A stretch of DNA of 64,000 bases from Dyadobacter fermentans DSM 18053 (GCF_000023125.1 NC_013037.1:248001-312000); one strand, 5' to 3'; numbered from the stretch's first letter, positions 38,099 to 47,609 are shown. The notes: generated by a model not told the origin, from the sequence alone. Numbers and translations: made by a program.

Positions 38099-39144
38099 TA
38101 TTTGCGAAGGTTAAGGTATTCCTGGAACAATGGGTACAGGTTATCGGCCAGGAACACCTGTCCGCGGCTGTTGAAATGCACGACGTCCATTTTCCGGTAA
38201 TTATCTTTCGATACCCCGAATTTGAATTCGTCTATCAGCCTGATATTCTTTTCTTTGGCGAATGCGATGATCTCCTGTCCCTGGTCGTTGAAGCGCCCGA
38301 GGTCAATCTCGGAAATTTCAGGGTGGAGGTAAATAAACATCGGAATGCTGTCCCGTTGCGCGATGTCATACAACTGCCCGTAGCCGGGATTGAACGTCAG
38401 GCCAGGTTTGCGGATACCGGCATCGTTCAGTTTTTTGGCCCTGACCGTATCTTCTACCGCCTTAGCATCTGCCTCGACGTGCGCACTGTCGGTCACGTCC
38501 GGTTTGACGATCGCAATATTATCCGGTTTTTTCTGCGGTTCGGGGGCAAGGAAGAGGGTGTCCAGGAAGTAGAAGAACATCCAGCGGTAACGGTCCCAAA
38601 GTTCATACAATGCCACTTTGTACTGCTTGTTGGGCCAGCCGGGGTCCACGCCGACGGGGCTCTGGTGCGACATGATATCGTACGCATCGTGGCTGCTCGT
38701 CACGAGGCATATCAGTTTGGCCTTGAAAGTGCCGTATTTTTTGAGGTAAGCGGCAATATTATCCGGTCCCCAGGAGCCGGCGGAGATGTTCAGCACGCGA
38801 ACTCGCTTGTTGAAATCCTTTAAAAAACGCTTTTCGAGCAATGTGGATGCGATGCTGTCCTGGTCGGTGAGGCTGCCGCCATTCACGACCGAGTCGCCGA
38901 TGAGCAGGATTACCAGGCTGTCGGTCGGCGACAATTCCTCGTTGCGCATCGAAAAGCTGTTGGTCCGCAGCACCTGCCCGAAGCGTTTTACGTCCTGGTT
39001 GGGTGCATAAATGTATTCAAAATCAGGATCGGATATGTAGAGCGGCGAGTTGCAAAAGCCATATTTTACTCTCAATACGACCTCCGTAATTCCCGCGAGA
39101 ACGACAAGCGCAATTAAAAAACCGTAAACAAATTTTAACATCAA
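38098..39144 (-). CDS. Membrane-anchored SGNH/GDSL-type hydrolase
   Basis: A 348-residue protein with one N-terminal membrane helix (residues ~5-22) and an exported SGNH domain. Block I is VILLIGDSVVNGG (serine near residue 84), a GSWGPDN-like block III follows, and block V is DVVHFNSRG, giving the Asp-x-x-His pair. Such proteins often add or remove acetyl groups on surface glycans, which fits the WcaF-type enzyme in the same cluster. It is the first gene of the minus-strand cluster. Confidence 0.82.
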   Translation of the reverse strand: MMLKFVYGFLIALVVLAGITEVVLRVKYGFCNSPLYISDPDFEYIYAPNQDVKRFGQVLRTNSFSMRNEELSPTDSLVILLIGDSVVNGGSLTDQDSIASTLLEKRFLKDFNKRVRVLNISAGSWGPDNIAAYLKKYGTFKAKLICLVTSSHDAYDIMSHQSPVGVDPGWPNKQYKVALYELWDRYRWMFFYFLDTLFLAPEPQKKPDNIAIVKPDVTDSAHVEADAKAVEDTVRAKKLNDAGIRKPGLTFNPGYGQLYDIAQRDSIPMFIYLHPEISEIDLGRFNDQGQEIIAFAKEKNIRLIDEFKFGVSKDNYRKMDVVHFNSRGQVFLADNLYPLFQEYLNLRK

Positions 39145-39423
39145 GTGAATGTCTTCTGCATCGAATGTGTCTGCAAATTTAGGATTACTTTTTCCAATTA
39201 CGCCTTTTTCGCGTTTCGTTAACTAAATATGTCGGCATTTCGGCCGGTACTTCCACTTTCGCCGACGTTTCGCCCCGCTTTTGTCTACATCCCCTTCCAG
39301 TCCACCGTTGCCAATGTCGCACCAGGCCGCCAGCAGCGCATTTCGCAGGTTTCCGCACGCTGGCATAGCTCTTGTTAGCAAGCGCTTGAACATTGCCATC
39401 ATCAAATCTAAAAACCAAACGTC
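39145..39423. other. Gene-free stretch between divergent genes
   Basis: 279 bp between the start of the SGNH gene and that of the alpha/beta hydrolase. It must hold promoters for both directions. I see no perfect TAnnTTTG box, no strong hairpin and no convincing small gene. Confidence 0.5.
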
Positions 39424-40302
39424 ATGAGATTGATTGAATCCAAAGCGGGAACGACCGCCGAGCCGGTTAAGCTGTTTGTACATGAAGCAGGGCAGGGCAA
39501 GCCGGTCGTATTTATTTCCGGTTGGCCGCTGAGCCATGAAATGTGGGAATACCAGTTCAATGTCCTGCCCCGGCATGGGATACGATGCATCGGCTACGAC
39601 CGCCGCGGTTTCGGGCGGTCGGACAAGCCGTGGAATGGTTACGACTACGACACACTGGCTGCCGACCTTAAATCGGTGCTGGACGAACTGGACCTGAACG
39701 ACGTCACACTCGTCGGTTTTTCGATGGGCGGCGGCGAAGTGATCCGTTATCTGAGCAAATACGGCAGCGCCCGGGTTTCCAAAGCCGTGCTCATCAGCAC
39801 CGTGCTTCCATATATGCTGAAAACCGAAGATAATCCCGACGGCCTTCCACAGGAAATGTTTGATGGATTTGTAAAGGAGATCGAGGACGACCGACCCAAA
39901 TTCCTGGCCGGTTTTGCCAAAGACTTTTACGGAAACGGGTTTCTCAACCATTCGGTAAGCGACGAAATGCTGCATTGGCACAGCATTCTGGCATTGCAGG
40001 GATCGGGGCGCGCCACCACTCAATGTATCCGCAGTTTCAGCGCCACCGATTTCCGGAACGAAATATCGCTTCTGGACGTGCCGGTGCTCATTATCCACGG
40101 CGAAGACGACAAAACGGTGCCCATTAAAGTGAGCAGCGACCGGACGTCGGCAATGCTGCCGGGCGCCGAATACATTATCTACGAAAGCGCGCCGCACGGC
40201 CTGTTTATCACCCACAAGGAACGGCTGAACGAGAACCTCATCCAGTTTATCAACCAGCAGGTAGTCACGATCAGTAATCCTTATACGGACATTCCAAGCT
40301 GA
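39424..40302 (+). CDS. Alpha/beta hydrolase (haloperoxidase/arylesterase-like)
   Basis: A 292-residue cytoplasmic hydrolase. It has PVVFISGWPLSHEMWEYQ (oxyanion region), CIGYDRRGFGRSDKP, the nucleophile elbow GFSMGGGEV, an acid in IHGEDDKTVP and a histidine in SAPHGLFITH, in the order of the non-haem chloroperoxidase/esterase group. The natural substrate is unknown. It is monocistronic and ends before a very stable terminator. Confidence 0.88.
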   Translation: MRLIESKAGTTAEPVKLFVHEAGQGKPVVFISGWPLSHEMWEYQFNVLPRHGIRCIGYDRRGFGRSDKPWNGYDYDTLAADLKSVLDELDLNDVTLVGFSMGGGEVIRYLSKYGSARVSKAVLISTVLPYMLKTEDNPDGLPQEMFDGFVKEIEDDRPKFLAGFAKDFYGNGFLNHSVSDEMLHWHSILALQGSGRATTQCIRSFSATDFRNEISLLDVPVLIIHGEDDKTVPIKVSSDRTSAMLPGAEYIIYESAPHGLFITHKERLNENLIQFINQQVVTISNPYTDIPS

Positions 40303-40326
40303 TCGGTTTTCACATCGTGCATGATT

Positions 40327-40370
40327 CCAAACGGGCGCCGCGGTTGAATGCGGCGCCCGTTTGGATTTTT
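40327..40370 (+). terminator. Intrinsic terminator of the hydrolase gene
   Basis: A 15-bp perfect stem (CCAAACGGGCGCCGC / GCGGCGCCCGTTTGG) with an 8-base loop, followed by ATTTTTATG. It abuts the stop of the convergent VOC gene. Confidence 0.93.
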
Positions 40371-40737
40371 ATGCAATCATTTCAATCAGTTCAATACGGT
40401 TGCCGAATGGATCGCGGAAGGAAAAGCGGTTGCGGTCGGGAATTTTGCTTTCGTTCTTTACCGCCACGCCGTGCTGTTCCAGCACAGCCCGTGCCGCTTC
40501 CAGGTCATGCACCTCGAATGCCGGATGGCGCTGTGAAAGGTCGTGCACTTCTTCCGCCCGGATATGCAGCTGAATGTCACCCATCTGGAACCAGATCGCG
40601 CCGTGGGGCAGCGGGTAGCCCAGGTCGGTGAGTTCGGGAAGGCCCAGTACTCCGCCGTAGAAATCGCGCGCCTGCTGTTCGGTGCCCGGCGGTATGCAGA
40701 GCATGATGTGGTCGAGTCTTTTGAAGTTAATTTTCAT
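40369..40737 (-). CDS. VOC family (glyoxalase-like) protein
   Basis: A 122-residue single vicinal-oxygen-chelate module. The first half-site starts with FKRLDHIMLCIPPGTEQQ, the middle has VLGLPELTDLG, and a glutamate near the end lies in FGNRIELIEM. Members are metal enzymes or binding proteins, often for glyoxalase, dioxygenase or antibiotic-binding reactions; the substrate cannot be told. Its stop touches the terminator of the convergent hydrolase gene. Confidence 0.85.
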   Translation of the reverse strand: MKINFKRLDHIMLCIPPGTEQQARDFYGGVLGLPELTDLGYPLPHGAIWFQMGDIQLHIRAEEVHDLSQRHPAFEVHDLEAARAVLEQHGVAVKNESKIPDRNRFSFRDPFGNRIELIEMIA

Positions 40738-40777
40738 GATCAGGAGTGATTTTGGACATCAAAACTACGTCGATATT

Positions 40778-42103
40778 TTAATTAATTGGTCCTTTGCTCA
40801 CCTCTTTGCCATCTTTCCAAACGGATTCGATCTTCCGTGTGTTCCGGATATCGTCCAGCGGATTGGCGCCGAGGATAATGAAATCGGCCTTTTTACCTTT
40901 TTCAAGGGTGCCTTTTTCCCGGTCAATGCGCAGCGCGGCAGCGGCATTGCGGGTACTCACGGTGATGGCCTGCGCCGGGGTGAGGCCTGCTTTTACCATC
41001 ATCTCCATTTCGAGGTGCTCGGTGAAGCCCTGCGTGCGCACGGGAAATGCCCCTGAGTCGGTGCCGAGCGCTACCGGAATGCCAGCCGCGTGTATTTTCC
41101 GAAGATTGATCAGGGCCGTTTTGAATGCCGACATATTGCGCTGGTAGTCGGGTGAGTTGCGGATCTTATCGCCGTAAGCTTTGTCGGTAATCATCTCGAA
41201 AACGCCCGGTTCCAGGGATGCTTTAAAGAATGCGTCGTTGATCCAGTCGGGACTGCCGGCGTAGATGAACTGATACTCGTCGAGCGATAATGTGGGAATA
41301 TAGGTAACATTTTTCTGCTTCATTTTGGTTAGCAGATCCTGGTCCACCTCCTTGTCGCGAATGCTGTGGGCGATGATGTCGATGCCCGCTTCCGTCAGTT
41401 TCCGGGCGTCGTCGACGTAGAAAAGGTGCGCCGCCACGCGGATCTTGCGTTTGTGCGCTTCACTAATAATGGCTTTATAAATTTCAGGTTTCATTTTCCG
41501 GGCATTCCCGCCATGGTCGTCCACCCATATTTTCACGACTGTCGGTTTCACGGCAGCCAGCTTTTCCATCATCGCGGGCACTTCTTCGGGCGTGTTGGGC
41601 CGCAGCAGCAGGTTCATCCACGAGCCGGGGTTGGGGTCGGGTGTGTTAAACCCGTAGCCGGCCGAGTACAGCCGTGCGCCGGGGAGCAGGCCCGCCTGGG
41701 TGGAGTCGATGAAGCCGTTGAAAATCAGCGGGCGGTCGGTGCCCATGGCCAGTACGGCGCTTACGCCATAGTCCTGGTACTTTTCCAGATGCCGGATGAG
41801 GTTTTCGCGGGTGTAGTTATTGGCCGACGACGTGGTTCCTTTGAGTGTCCCTACATGCGCATGCGCGCACACGAGCGAGGGCATGACGGTTTTCCCCGAA
41901 AGGTCGATTTCGCGTGCGCCCGCGGCCTTAATGCCCTTTTGAATGGCGCTGATCCTGCCGTCGGAGATGAGCATGTCGGTTTTGGCCCGAGGTGCCGCGC
42001 CGGTACCGTCGATTACGGTCACGTTTTTCAGGATGACGGTATTCTGGGCGAAGGCGGTTGCGCAAAACAATGCGCCGCTCAAAATCATACCTATTTTTTT
42101 CAT
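40778..42103 (-). CDS. Exported amidohydrolase family protein
   Basis: A 441-residue metal hydrolase of the imidazolonepropionase/prolidase-like amidohydrolase group. The ATG at 42103 starts a signal peptide (MKKIGMILSGALFCATAFAQ); the longer frame to 42178 is discarded. Metal ligands are visible in CAHAHVG (HxH), later histidines in RVAAHLFY and DIIAHSIRD, and the aspartate in ALGTDSGAF. The beta-sandwich cap returns at the C-terminus (KADFIILGANPLDDI). A second member of the group is at 56975-58330. Confidence 0.88.
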   Translation of the reverse strand: MKKIGMILSGALFCATAFAQNTVILKNVTVIDGTGAAPRAKTDMLISDGRISAIQKGIKAAGAREIDLSGKTVMPSLVCAHAHVGTLKGTTSSANNYTRENLIRHLEKYQDYGVSAVLAMGTDRPLIFNGFIDSTQAGLLPGARLYSAGYGFNTPDPNPGSWMNLLLRPNTPEEVPAMMEKLAAVKPTVVKIWVDDHGGNARKMKPEIYKAIISEAHKRKIRVAAHLFYVDDARKLTEAGIDIIAHSIRDKEVDQDLLTKMKQKNVTYIPTLSLDEYQFIYAGSPDWINDAFFKASLEPGVFEMITDKAYGDKIRNSPDYQRNMSAFKTALINLRKIHAAGIPVALGTDSGAFPVRTQGFTEHLEMEMMVKAGLTPAQAITVSTRNAAAALRIDREKGTLEKGKKADFIILGANPLDDIRNTRKIESVWKDGKEVSKGPIN

Positions 42104-42233
42104 GGAAATAAGGGTTTGAATAAAATAAAAACAGTGGCCGGATAGCGGCGCGTTTGGTATACATTTTGTTAAAAACAATCGCTTGCAGCTATCCTGCGAA
42201 AAATAAAAACATCAACACCTAAAAAATAATATC

Positions 42234-42410
42234 ATGGCCAAATATTCGAAAAAAGCTGGTGAAAAGGTGGAAGAAGCCTTACATGAGCAAAAGGAGGGCA
42301 AACTGAAATCGGGCTCCGGCAAAAAGGTCACTTCCAAAAAGCAGGCCATTGCCATCGGATTATCGGAAGCGCGAAAAGAAGGCGCCAAAGTGCCGAAAAA
42401 GAAAGATTAG
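42234..42410 (+). CDS. Small DUF6496 family protein
   Basis: A 58-residue lysine-rich protein (ATG 42234, TAG 42408-42410). The middle reads KEGKLKSGSGKKVTSKKQAI and then AIGLSEARKEGAKVP, the recognisable DUF6496 core. The function is unknown; the basic, glycine/serine-rich composition would suit nucleic-acid binding or a stress role, but this is a guess. It has its own terminator 14 bp later. It is easy to miss because of its size. Confidence 0.85.
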   Translation: MAKYSKKAGEKVEEALHEQKEGKLKSGSGKKVTSKKQAIAIGLSEARKEGAKVPKKKD

Positions 42411-42423
42411 CAGCGCATTACGC

Positions 42424-42460
42424 AAATGTCCTTTTCCCATTGTGGGGAAGGGACATTTTG
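42424..42460 (+). terminator. Intrinsic terminator of the DUF6496 gene
   Basis: A 15-bp stem with two G-T pairs (AAATGTCCTTTTCCC / GGGGAAGGGACATTT), a 5-base loop and TTTTG after it. Confidence 0.82.
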
Positions 42461-42614
42461 CATCACAGTAGCTCGTGCAGTGTGTAGAATATATTTAAAA
42501 TAGCTTTAAAATTAGCTGCTATGTATTTTGCTCTTCCCAAAATCAACGAATACGATTATATTGTACGGATTAAAGTAACCCAGTACTGACGTTTCCATTG
42601 AAAGTTTTTTGAAA

Positions 42615-45600
42615 ATGAATGATCTAAGGAAGGAGCTGTTGAAGCTGCTGCAAAAGGATGAGGCTATTTTTGACTTTATCCAGGATGCGGCGACAGACGG
42701 ATTACTGATTTGGAAGCATTCAGATCCACAACAACATTGGGCCGACGCAAAATTGCAGCAGGCCCTTGAACCCGGTTTCCGGCCCGGGCCCGCGGCGCCG
42801 TTGCTGGAAAACCGTTCCCTGCTTTTTCATATTGAAAAGTCCCGCGCGCATTTCCCGCATCATCAGGAACCGCGCACCGGCCTGGTGCGGCTCTTGCGGG
42901 GCGATATGCAGGTACTCCGCCTGAATGTCGCCTCCATTTGTGCGCATTCGGAGGAATGCGGCTGGCTTGTGCTGACCGGCTTTCGCCGCGACAGCCTTTC
43001 TGATGAAATTCCAGGGCTGATCACCAACACGGAACTCTACCAATCATTTCTTAACAGTAATTCCATTTACGTAACGGGCATTGACCTTGAAGGGAATTAC
43101 AAATATGTGAACGACCATTTCTGCGAATTTTTCCGGCTCGACCGGAGCGAGATCATTGGCAGGTCGTCCATCAGCGGCGTGGTGCCGGAAGATATCCCCA
43201 AATGTCTCGAAGTAGGAGAGCAATGCTTTATCAATCCCGGCACGCCGAACCCGGTCGTGTTGCGGAAGTACTCGGCGGGCGAGGGCGTGAAAACGACGCA
43301 ATGGGAATTCACGGGCATTGCCGATGAAAACGGCGTGGTAACGGAGATTTTCTGTCTGGGTTACGACATTACCCAGCAGTTGAAAGTGCAGGAGGATCTT
43401 TCGGTGCTGGTTTCCAATATGCAGGACGTACTGTTCACGATCTCGCCGGATGGGGTTTTTACCTATGTATCGCCTAGCTGGACATCCATGTACGGCCACA
43501 CGGTGGAGGAAACGGTGGGGCGGTCGTTCACGGAATTCATTCATCCCGAAGACTTTCACATCTGTTTCGAGGCATTGCGGATTACTGCTGAAACGGGCGT
43601 ACCCGTGCCGGGGGGCGTGGAGCACCGGATCAGGCACCGCGACGGCTCGTGGTCGTGGAGCAACACAAGCGCCAACATCGACCCCGTGAGCAAAAATATC
43701 ATTCTCACGAGCCACGACATTACCGAGCTCCGCAACTCCCGCGAACGGCTCAAAGAGCTCGCGATCGTCGCTTCCAACACGACCGATTATATTGTTATTA
43801 CCGACCACAAAGGCTTCATCACCTGGGTAAATAAGGCCTACGAAACGCACACGGGTTACAACCGCAAGGAAGTGGAAGGCAAAAACCCGCTGCTCCTGCT
43901 GCAAGGGCCGGAAACCGATCACGAAACGCTCGACCGGATCTGGGCCGACTGCAAGAATAAAAAGGTGGTGCGCGAAGAAGTGCTGTGCTATACCAAAAAC
44001 GGCGAAAAATACTGGGTCGACCTCAAAATCACCCCAGTATTCGATGATTATGGCAATTGTTCCAACTTCATAGCGGTGGAAAGGAACATCACGGCCCGCA
44101 AGGAATCCGATCAGGAAATGAAGCGGATCAAGGATATCCTCCAACAGACCAACAGCGTGGCCGTGGTGGGCGGCTGGGAGTTGTATGCGCGCACGGGAGA
44201 ACTGTACTGGTCGTCGACAACCCGCGAAATCCACGAGGTAGACCCCGACTACGTTCCCAGCACCGAAACCGCCATTGGTTTTTACAAAGAAGGCGCCAGC
44301 CGCGAGGCCATCGCACGGGCGGTCGAAAAAGGGCTTTCATATGGTACACCGTGGGACAACGAGCTGCAAATCGTGACCGCCAAAGGCAATGAGCGATGGG
44401 TGCGCACGATCGGCAAGGCCGAGATGGTGGATGGCGTGTGCGTGCGGATTTACGGGGCATTCCAGGACATTACCCACCGCAAACAGGCGGAAGTGGAAAT
44501 TCTGAATTCCGAAGCAAAATTCCGCAGCCTTTACGACTCTACGAGCGATGCCGTGATCCTTTTTGACCACACCGGCTATCTCGACTGCAACGATGCCGCC
44601 CTGAAAATGTTCGGGATCGACTCGGTGGATATGCTTATGAAAATGCCGATGGGAGACTTATCCGGCTTGAACGAGCCGGGCATGGAGGCTGCCAGGAACG
44701 ACGGCTGCCGGCATGTGAGGGAGGTTTATGAAAATGGCACGCACAATTTTGAGTGGAAATACAAGCGGTTCGGAGAATCGAAGGAGTCGTTCATTGCCGA
44801 GGTTCTGTTGAATCTGATGAAAGTGAACGGCAAGGAGATTATCCAGGCGGTGATCCGCGACATTACGATCCGCAAGCGCGCCGAACTCGAATTGCTCGAA
44901 GCCCGCGAACACGCCGAGGCAGCCAGCAAGCTGAAATCGGAGTTTCTCGCCAATATGAGCCACGAAATCCGCACGCCGCTGAACGGCGTGGTCGGTTTCA
45001 CGGACCTGCTCATGAAGACCAACCTCGACGAAACGCAGCAGCAATACATGTCGATGGTTTTCCAGTCGGCCAACTCGCTGATGGACATTATCAACGACAT
45101 CCTCGATTTTTCCAAAATAGAAGCCGGCAAGCTCGAACTCACGCCCGAAAAAACCGACCTGCTCGAAATCTGCGGCCGCGTTGCCGACATGGTCACCTAC
45201 CAGGCGCAGCAAAAGCACCTGGAAATGCTCCTGAACATTCCCGCGGACATTCCCCGGTTTGTCTGGTGCGATTCCGTGCGGCTGCGGCAAATCCTGGTAA
45301 ACCTGCTCAGTAATGCCGTCAAATTCACGATCAAGGGCGAAATTGAACTGAAAATCGAGCTGCTCAACAAGGTAAGCGGCCTCGACTACACCTTCCGTTT
45401 TTCCGTGCGCGACACCGGCATCGGCATCGATCCCCAAAACCAGCGCCGGATTTTCGAAGCATTCTCGCAGGAGGATTCTTCCACCACCAAGCGTTTCGGC
45501 GGAACCGGGCTCGGGCTCACCATTTCGAATAGCCTGCTCGGACTGATGGAAAGCCGCCTGCAACTCACCAGCGAGCTGGAAAAAGGCAGCACATTCTTTT

Positions 45601-46478
45601 TCGACGTCACATTCCGTGCCGTCGAAGGCGAAGACCGGTTTGAATGGGATAATGTGGAGGAAATCGAAAAGATACTCATCGTGGACGATAACGCGCACGC
45701 CGGGCAGATCTTGAAAGACATGCTAGGCAACAAACGCATTGCCTCCGATTACATTCCAAGCGGTGAAGAGGCGTATGCGCTGCTATCGTCGGGCAAAAAG
45801 TACGACGTAGTCCTGATAGACGGCCAGATGCCCGGATGGGACGGCATTGAAACGACCAGGAAAATCCGCAAACTGAGCCAGGGCAACAAGCAACCCATCA
45901 TTTTGCTCAACGACTCCTTCGATGACGAAGCCCTTACCGCATTTGGCAATGAGTTGAATATCAGGCATTTTTTGGTAAAACCGGTTAAAATACAGCAGCT
46001 CTTTCATGTGCTGGCCGATTTGGGGATCAAAACCAAAACGCAGGAAGTACAGCCGGAAGCCGCCGCAGACAAAAGTCATTCGATGGGAATCTATGAAAAC
46101 AGCCACGTGAAAGTACTGATCGCCGAAGACCACAAGATTAATATGCTGCTGGTCAAATCAATGCTCGCCAAGATATTGGTGAACAGCGAGTTGATAGAAG
46201 CTGCCAATGGCCGGGAGGCGATCGAGGCATTCAGGGCCAACCGTCCCGACATTGTATTCATGGACATTCAAATGCCCGAAATGAATGGTTATGAGGCCAC
46301 GCGGGAGATCAGACGGGCCGAAGGGCGGTCGCGTGTGCCTATCATCGCGCTTACGGCGGGCACCGTCGTGGGCGAGCGCGAGAAATGCATCGAAGCCGGG
46401 ATGGACGATTACCTGACCAAACCGGTTTTGAAAGATACGCTGGAAGCATCCATCCGAAAATGGCTTTATAAGCAGTAA
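42615..46478 (+). CDS. Hybrid sensor histidine kinase with multiple PAS and two receiver domains
   Basis: A 1287-residue cytoplasmic-looking phosphorelay protein with no clear membrane helix. After an N-terminal region (~1-140), about five PAS/PAC modules follow (to ~760), each ending in a PAC-type DITxRK motif. The HisKA box has H783 (FLANMSHEIRTPLN), then HATPase_c with DTGIGIDPQNQ and GGTGLGL. Two complete receivers follow, with phospho-acceptors D1069 (LIDGQMPGWDG) and D1217 (FMDIQMPEMNG). There is no output domain, so a separate Hpt or regulator is needed. Start ATG 42615 is used. It is monocistronic. Confidence 0.92.
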   Translation: MNDLRKELLKLLQKDEAIFDFIQDAATDGLLIWKHSDPQQHWADAKLQQALEPGFRPGPAAPLLENRSLLFHIEKSRAHFPHHQEPRTGLVRLLRGDMQVLRLNVASICAHSEECGWLVLTGFRRDSLSDEIPGLITNTELYQSFLNSNSIYVTGIDLEGNYKYVNDHFCEFFRLDRSEIIGRSSISGVVPEDIPKCLEVGEQCFINPGTPNPVVLRKYSAGEGVKTTQWEFTGIADENGVVTEIFCLGYDITQQLKVQEDLSVLVSNMQDVLFTISPDGVFTYVSPSWTSMYGHTVEETVGRSFTEFIHPEDFHICFEALRITAETGVPVPGGVEHRIRHRDGSWSWSNTSANIDPVSKNIILTSHDITELRNSRERLKELAIVASNTTDYIVITDHKGFITWVNKAYETHTGYNRKEVEGKNPLLLLQGPETDHETLDRIWADCKNKKVVREEVLCYTKNGEKYWVDLKITPVFDDYGNCSNFIAVERNITARKESDQEMKRIKDILQQTNSVAVVGGWELYARTGELYWSSTTREIHEVDPDYVPSTETAIGFYKEGASREAIARAVEKGLSYGTPWDNELQIVTAKGNERWVRTIGKAEMVDGVCVRIYGAFQDITHRKQAEVEILNSEAKFRSLYDSTSDAVILFDHTGYLDCNDAALKMFGIDSVDMLMKMPMGDLSGLNEPGMEAARNDGCRHVREVYENGTHNFEWKYKRFGESKESFIAEVLLNLMKVNGKEIIQAVIRDITIRKRAELELLEAREHAEAASKLKSEFLANMSHEIRTPLNGVVGFTDLLMKTNLDETQQQYMSMVFQSANSLMDIINDILDFSKIEAGKLELTPEKTDLLEICGRVADMVTYQAQQKHLEMLLNIPADIPRFVWCDSVRLRQILVNLLSNAVKFTIKGEIELKIELLNKVSGLDYTFRFSVRDTGIGIDPQNQRRIFEAFSQEDSSTTKRFGGTGLGLTISNSLLGLMESRLQLTSELEKGSTFFFDVTFRAVEGEDRFEWDNVEEIEKILIVDDNAHAGQILKDMLGNKRIASDYIPSGEEAYALLSSGKKYDVVLIDGQMPGWDGIETTRKIRKLSQGNKQPIILLNDSFDDEALTAFGNELNIRHFLVKPVKIQQLFHVLADLGIKTKTQEVQPEAAADKSHSMGIYENSHVKVLIAEDHKINMLLVKSMLAKILVNSELIEAANGREAIEAFRANRPDIVFMDIQMPEMNGYEATREIRRAEGRSRVPIIALTAGTVVGEREKCIEAGMDDYLTKPVLKDTLEASIRKWLYKQ

Positions 46479-46504
46479 AAAGGGGCGGAAATCATTCCCG
46501 CCCC
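46477..46504 (-). terminator. Terminator of the SDR gene
   Basis: GGGGCGG (46482-46488) pairs with CCGCCCC (46498-46504), 9-base loop. The run of A at 46477-46481 gives a U tract on the minus strand, so it serves the SDR gene, which stops 8 bp before it. Confidence 0.82.
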
Positions 46505-46511
46505 CGCATTA

Positions 46512-47369
46512 TCATCCGTTAATCACCTGTCCGCCATTCGGATGCAGCACTTGTCCGCTCATGTAGGAAGCGTCTTCGCTGGCCAGGAACACATAGCAGG
46601 TCGCCACTTCGCAGGGCTGCCCCGGCCGCTTAAACGGCGTGTCCTTTCCGAACTCTTTCACCCGCTCAGAGTCGAATGTCGACGGGATGAGCGGCGTCCA
46701 GATCGGCCCCGGTGCTACCGCATTAACCCTGATGCCCTTTTCGGCCAGGTTACCAGCCAGCGACCGCGTGTAGGCAACGATCGCCCCTTTGGTTGACGAA
46801 TAGTCGAGCAGGGACGGGCTGCCCCGGTAGGCGGTGATGGATGTGGTGTTAATAATGTTGTCTCCCTCTGCCAAATGCGGCATCGCTGCCTGGGTGAAAT
46901 AAAAGAAGGAGAAAATGTTGGTTGCGAAAGTGTCGCTCAGCTGGTCGGGCGAAATCTCGTCGACGTTCTCCTTCGGATGCTGCTCGGCTGCATTGTTCAC
47001 GAGGATATTCAGTTTCCCAAACTCGCTCACCGTCTGGCGCACGGCTTCCTTGCAGAAAGCCTCGTCACGGATGTCGCCCTGGATAAGCAGGCAGTTTTTA
47101 CCTTCGGCTTCCACCATGGCCTTCGTATCGTTGGCGTCCTGGCCTTCATTGAGGTACACAATCGCCACATCGGCGCCTTCCCTTGCGAAATGGACGGCCA
47201 CGGACCGGCCAATGCCGCTGTCGCCGCCGGTAATGAGTGCCGTTTTTCCCTGCAACTTGCCGCTGCCGCGGTAGTTGTCCCGTATCACCACCGGTGCCGG
47301 GTCCATCACTTCTTCTATGCCGGGCTGCGTGCTTTGCGTTTGCCCTTTGGTATCAATATCTAAACTCAT
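46512..47369 (-). CDS. SDR family oxidoreductase (YhdG/GSP39-like)
   Basis: A 285-residue short-chain dehydrogenase. A ~40-residue N-terminal extension with PGIEEVMDPAPVVIRDNYRG is typical of the stress-induced subgroup (B. subtilis GSP39-like). NAD(P) motif TGGDSGIGRSVA, NNAAEQ, catalytic S in TTSITAYRG and the YSSTK pair follow. The substrate is unknown. It is transcribed alone, away from the NDH-2 gene, with 240 bp between the two starts. Confidence 0.9.
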   Translation of the reverse strand: MSLDIDTKGQTQSTQPGIEEVMDPAPVVIRDNYRGSGKLQGKTALITGGDSGIGRSVAVHFAREGADVAIVYLNEGQDANDTKAMVEAEGKNCLLIQGDIRDEAFCKEAVRQTVSEFGKLNILVNNAAEQHPKENVDEISPDQLSDTFATNIFSFFYFTQAAMPHLAEGDNIINTTSITAYRGSPSLLDYSSTKGAIVAYTRSLAGNLAEKGIRVNAVAPGPIWTPLIPSTFDSERVKEFGKDTPFKRPGQPCEVATCYVFLASEDASYMSGQVLHPNGGQVING

Positions 47370-47609
47370 TTTGGTTGAATGTTTTGTGGATTCGGCGCAT
47401 CGTCAAAAAGCACATGCCAGCAGGCACCGGATGCCCCCGGTCGCGCCAGCAAACTGCCCGGCAAGCGAAATGAGTAAAGATTTTCACAGTAAAGTGTATG
47501 CATTTGAGCCCCATTGCAGCGCTTGAATGGTAAATAGCGCTTTCGGCATGGTTATTACCGCATGCAACCGATGCGGCCGCGAGCGCTGGCCGGCAAACGT
47601 ATCATCAAT

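Noticed and set aside
39185..39418. 77-residue minus-strand frame before the hydrolase gene
   Set aside because: Low-complexity basic composition, no promoter or family features; the region more likely holds divergent promoters.
39223..40215. 330-residue minus-strand open frame
   Set aside because: Antisense to the alpha/beta hydrolase, whose catalytic motifs are all intact on the plus strand.
44658..45698. 346-residue minus-strand open frame inside the histidine kinase gene
   Set aside because: Antisense to the HisKA and HATPase domains; no own motifs.
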